Of a stretch of 6,990 nt of DNA, positions 5,490 through 6,990 are shown piece by piece; position 1 is the first letter of the stretch, and each line of letters opens with the position of its first letter. Both the position numbers and the translations under genes were made by a program. The notes under the pieces were generated by a model that saw only the letters and a list, made by a program, of their open reading frames with translations, had not been told where the DNA came from and ran no database searches. The DNA lies in the NCBI RefSeq assembly GCF_905203285.1, contig NZ_CAJKVK010000100.1, forward strand, positions 1 to 6,990, in the 5' to 3' direction. This DNA comes from an uncultured Succinatimonas sp. (GTDB taxonomy: Bacteria; Pseudomonadota; Gammaproteobacteria; Enterobacterales; Succinivibrionaceae).

Positions 5490-6248
5490 ATGTTTGATTG
5501 GATTGATGAAGGTAAACTTTTTATTTCAAATCCTGATGCAGACGGCAATGAAACCTACTTTTACGTTAAGGAGCTGCGTTTTTACAATAAATCCATAATG
5601 ATGGTGGGTGCAGAAGCTCAAACTCTTGAAGAGCTTTGCGACAACCTATATGAAGATTACTATGTCGGCGTACCTCTGCATGAAAATGACGATGATAATT
5701 ATTTTGAAATCATCGATGAGGACGGATATATAAACCGTTTTGAAGCAGACAATGAATTAAGACTTGAGTTTGAGGAAGGAAAAATTTACGGATGTCCTGA
5801 CTCGGAACTTAGTGAAGAAATGTTCTGCAAAATTTTAAGCATTTCACCGTTTAGAGGAAAATATGCGGTTATCTATGTAATAGGCAGATCCTTATCTGAA
5901 ATAAGATACGCAGAAGATCATCAAGATTATGAAAATGATGTTCTTGAAGATCTCACCGTTTTGCCTTGGGAGTATCGTGATTATGATGGAGAAATGCTCT
6001 ACGGTGATTTTCTTGCTTTCTGCCAGTATGCACCCGAGGATATTGACTTTGACGACGATTATGAAGATGAAAATGAAGTCAATTACAGCGACTATTATGT
6101 AGATGAAAACGATCTTGATCCTCAAGAAGACAATGACGATGACGATGAACCGTCAGATCGTAACTACGATGAAAACAGCGATAGTTATGATGAAGAAAAA
6201 AGCGATGCCGACGACAAGGAGGATCCTAACAGAATCCCCATTCGCTGA
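5490..6248 (+). CDS. Uncharacterised, extremely acidic protein
   Basis: I do not recognise this 252-residue protein. The start is the ATG at 5490, because AGGAG (5478-5482) sits 7 bases before it; an in-frame TTG at 5463 would place the Shine-Dalgarno inside the gene and is unlikely. Residues 1-180 look like a folded mixed alpha/beta region, with alternating hydrophobic and charged segments (for example YFYVKELRFY 23-32 and KYAVIYVIG 124-132) and no signal peptide or membrane helix. From about residue 183 to 246 roughly half the residues are Asp or Glu with very few basic ones, including a DDDDE run (216-220). This predicts a disordered acidic tail and a very low isoelectric point. The last residues (NRIPIR) turn basic. 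Such tails occur in chaperone-like, nucleic-acid-mimic or basic-protein-binding proteins, but no function is shown. The gene is monocistronic, with its own promoter and terminator. Confidence 0.85.
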   Translation: MFDWIDEGKLFISNPDADGNETYFYVKELRFYNKSIMMVGAEAQTLEELCDNLYEDYYVGVPLHENDDDNYFEIIDEDGYINRFEADNELRLEFEEGKIYGCPDSELSEEMFCKILSISPFRGKYAVIYVIGRSLSEIRYAEDHQDYENDVLEDLTVLPWEYRDYDGEMLYGDFLAFCQYAPEDIDFDDDYEDENEVNYSDYYVDENDLDPQEDNDDDDEPSDRNYDENSDSYDEEKSDADDKEDPNRIPIR

Positions 6249-6274
6249 TTAAGCTTATAAAGTCTTCCTAAAAG

Positions 6275-6308
6275 TAGCGCTGACAAACATCAGCGCTATT
6301 AATTATTA
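6275..6308 (+). terminator. Hairpin terminator after the acidic-protein gene
   Basis: TAGCGCTGA (6275-6283) and TCAGCGCTA (6290-6298) form a perfect 9-bp stem with a CAAACA loop, followed by TTAATTATTA. The tail is T-rich but interrupted by A, so termination may be incomplete. It separates the acidic-protein gene from the methyltransferase gene. Confidence 0.75.
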
Positions 6309-6346
6309 ATAGTTAATTACTTGTTATTTGCGGACTATTTTGCATT

Positions 6347-6862
6347 ATGCTTATATTTTCAACCTATTTTCAAAGTCCGCTTGGTCTTATTCATTTAAAT
6401 AGTGACGGTAAATTTCTTACCGGCGCTTATTTTCAAGATCACGAAAATTTAAAAAACCAATCTACTACGGTATTTAAGGAAGATCTGAAAATTTTTCAAG
6501 AAGCAAAAACCTTTTTAAACGATTATTTCCAAAAAAGAAATCCGCATTTTGCCCAAGACAAATTAAAACTTGACGACAACGCATTTAGAAATGCCGTGTA
6601 CGCAATTTTATTTGAAACATCTTTTGGTGAACTAATAACATACGGTCAAATAGCAAAACATCTTTTATCCATTAAACATTTAAAAAACATGTCGCCGCAA
6701 GCTATAGGAAATGCAGTAAGCCATAATCCCATCTCCATTATCATCCCCTGCCATAGAGTTATAGGTGTTGACGGCAGCCTTAACGGATATTCAGGTGGAA
6801 TATTTAGAAAACTTGAGCTTTTAAAGCACGAAGGACATCAGGAATCTGAATTTCTTCTGTGA
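6347..6862 (+). CDS. ogt: Methylated-DNA--[protein]-cysteine S-methyltransferase (O6-alkylguanine repair)
   Basis: The product repairs O6-alkylguanine and O4-alkylthymine in DNA by moving the alkyl group irreversibly to its own cysteine. The 171-residue protein is the usual length for Ogt/MGMT. It has a short N-terminal domain (SPLGLIHL) and the catalytic domain with TYGQIA (98-103), NPISIIIPCHRVIG (127-140; acceptor Cys135), GYSGG (147-151) and KHEGH (160-164). Equivalents of human MGMT Tyr114, Asn137, Cys145, His146 and Glu172 can be placed. The position of the DNA-intercalating arginine finger (RAVG in the family, human Arg128) is Gln118 here (PQAIGNA), encoded by CAA, one base from an Arg codon. 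This may lower activity or change base flipping. No good Shine-Dalgarno precedes the ATG. A separate ogt is likely rather than the Ada C-terminal domain, because no Ada N-terminus is present. The symbol is by family. Confidence 0.92.
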   Translation: MLIFSTYFQSPLGLIHLNSDGKFLTGAYFQDHENLKNQSTTVFKEDLKIFQEAKTFLNDYFQKRNPHFAQDKLKLDDNAFRNAVYAILFETSFGELITYGQIAKHLLSIKHLKNMSPQAIGNAVSHNPISIIIPCHRVIGVDGSLNGYSGGIFRKLELLKHEGHQESEFLL

Positions 6863-6924
6863 TTGCACCACACCTTAAATGTAATGCACTAAAATACCGC
6901 ACATAAAATATCTTTTATAATCAA

Positions 6925-6954
6925 TTGGTTATTAAATTTAATTAAACTTATAAA
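6925..6954 (+). promoter_or_regulatory. Weak promoter-like pair reading out of the window
   Basis: TTGGTT (6925-6930), an 18-base spacer and TATAAA (6949-6954) resemble -35/-10 elements and could drive a gene beyond the right edge. The surrounding 6863-6990 is very AT-rich, so such matches arise easily by chance. No gene, hairpin terminator or repeat is visible in that stretch. Confidence 0.2.
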
Positions 6955-6990
6955 AATTTTTGTAAAAAACTCTTTCTTTTAATTTTTAAA

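Noticed and set aside
5357..5548. Minus-strand open frame of 63 codons in the sdaA/acidic-protein intergenic region.
   Set aside because: It overlaps the start of the acidic-protein gene and its promoter, shows no recognisable protein features and has no convincing start context.
5892..6125. Open frame on the minus strand rich in Ile, Val and Phe, looking like a membrane protein.
   Set aside because: It is the reverse complement of Asp/Glu codons (GAT, GAA) in the acidic protein, which read as Ile, Phe and Val on the other strand. The hydrophobicity is an artefact.

Overview
The window looks like chromosomal DNA from an AT-rich gammaproteobacterium. The anthranilate synthase subunits and the L-serine deaminase align by eye almost end to end with the Escherichia coli proteins (for example TrpE 'LLLES', 'NPSPYM' and 'PIAGTR', TrpG 'GICLGHQA' and 'HPESILTT', SdaA 'GIGPSSSHT' and 'APTNGAC'). 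The upstream control region is a ribosome-mediated trp attenuator of the enteric type. The low GC content and A/T-rich codon choice would fit a host- or rumen-associated lineage such as Succinivibrionaceae, but that placement is inference. No mobile element, CRISPR array, rRNA or tRNA gene is visible.

Layout. (1) 1-1244: the last 40 codons of a membrane protein overlap by 4 bases the start of a four-helix, membrane-anchored metallophosphoesterase. (2) 1245-1765: a 521-base control region with hairpins, an extended -10 promoter near 1400, an unusually long structured 5' leader, a 13-codon trp leader peptide with tandem Trp codons, and mutually exclusive 1:2, 2:3 and 3:4 RNA stems ending in an intrinsic terminator. 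(3) 1766-3876: trpE and a free-standing trpG as a tight two-gene operon. (4) 3894-5264, minus strand: a single-chain [4Fe-4S] L-serine ammonia-lyase, convergent with trpG. (5) 5265-5489: a divergent promoter region. (6) 5490-6248: an unrecognised, extremely acidic protein with its own promoter, a strong ribosome binding site and a hairpin terminator. (7) 6347-6862: an O6-methylguanine-DNA methyltransferase in which the position normally held by the arginine finger is Gln. (8) 6863-6990: AT-rich DNA with no gene seen.

How the genes work together. trpE and trpG form the glutamine-dependent anthranilate synthase, the first committed step of tryptophan synthesis. Their expression appears to be set by charged tRNA-Trp through trpL, in addition to the TrpE feedback site. 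trpD is absent, so the trp pathway is split between loci. Serine deaminase is a neighbour that consumes a substrate of the last tryptophan step, but nothing in the sequence shows joint regulation. The most unusual parts are the roughly 210-nt folded leader ahead of trpL, the acidic orphan protein, and the Gln-finger alkyltransferase.
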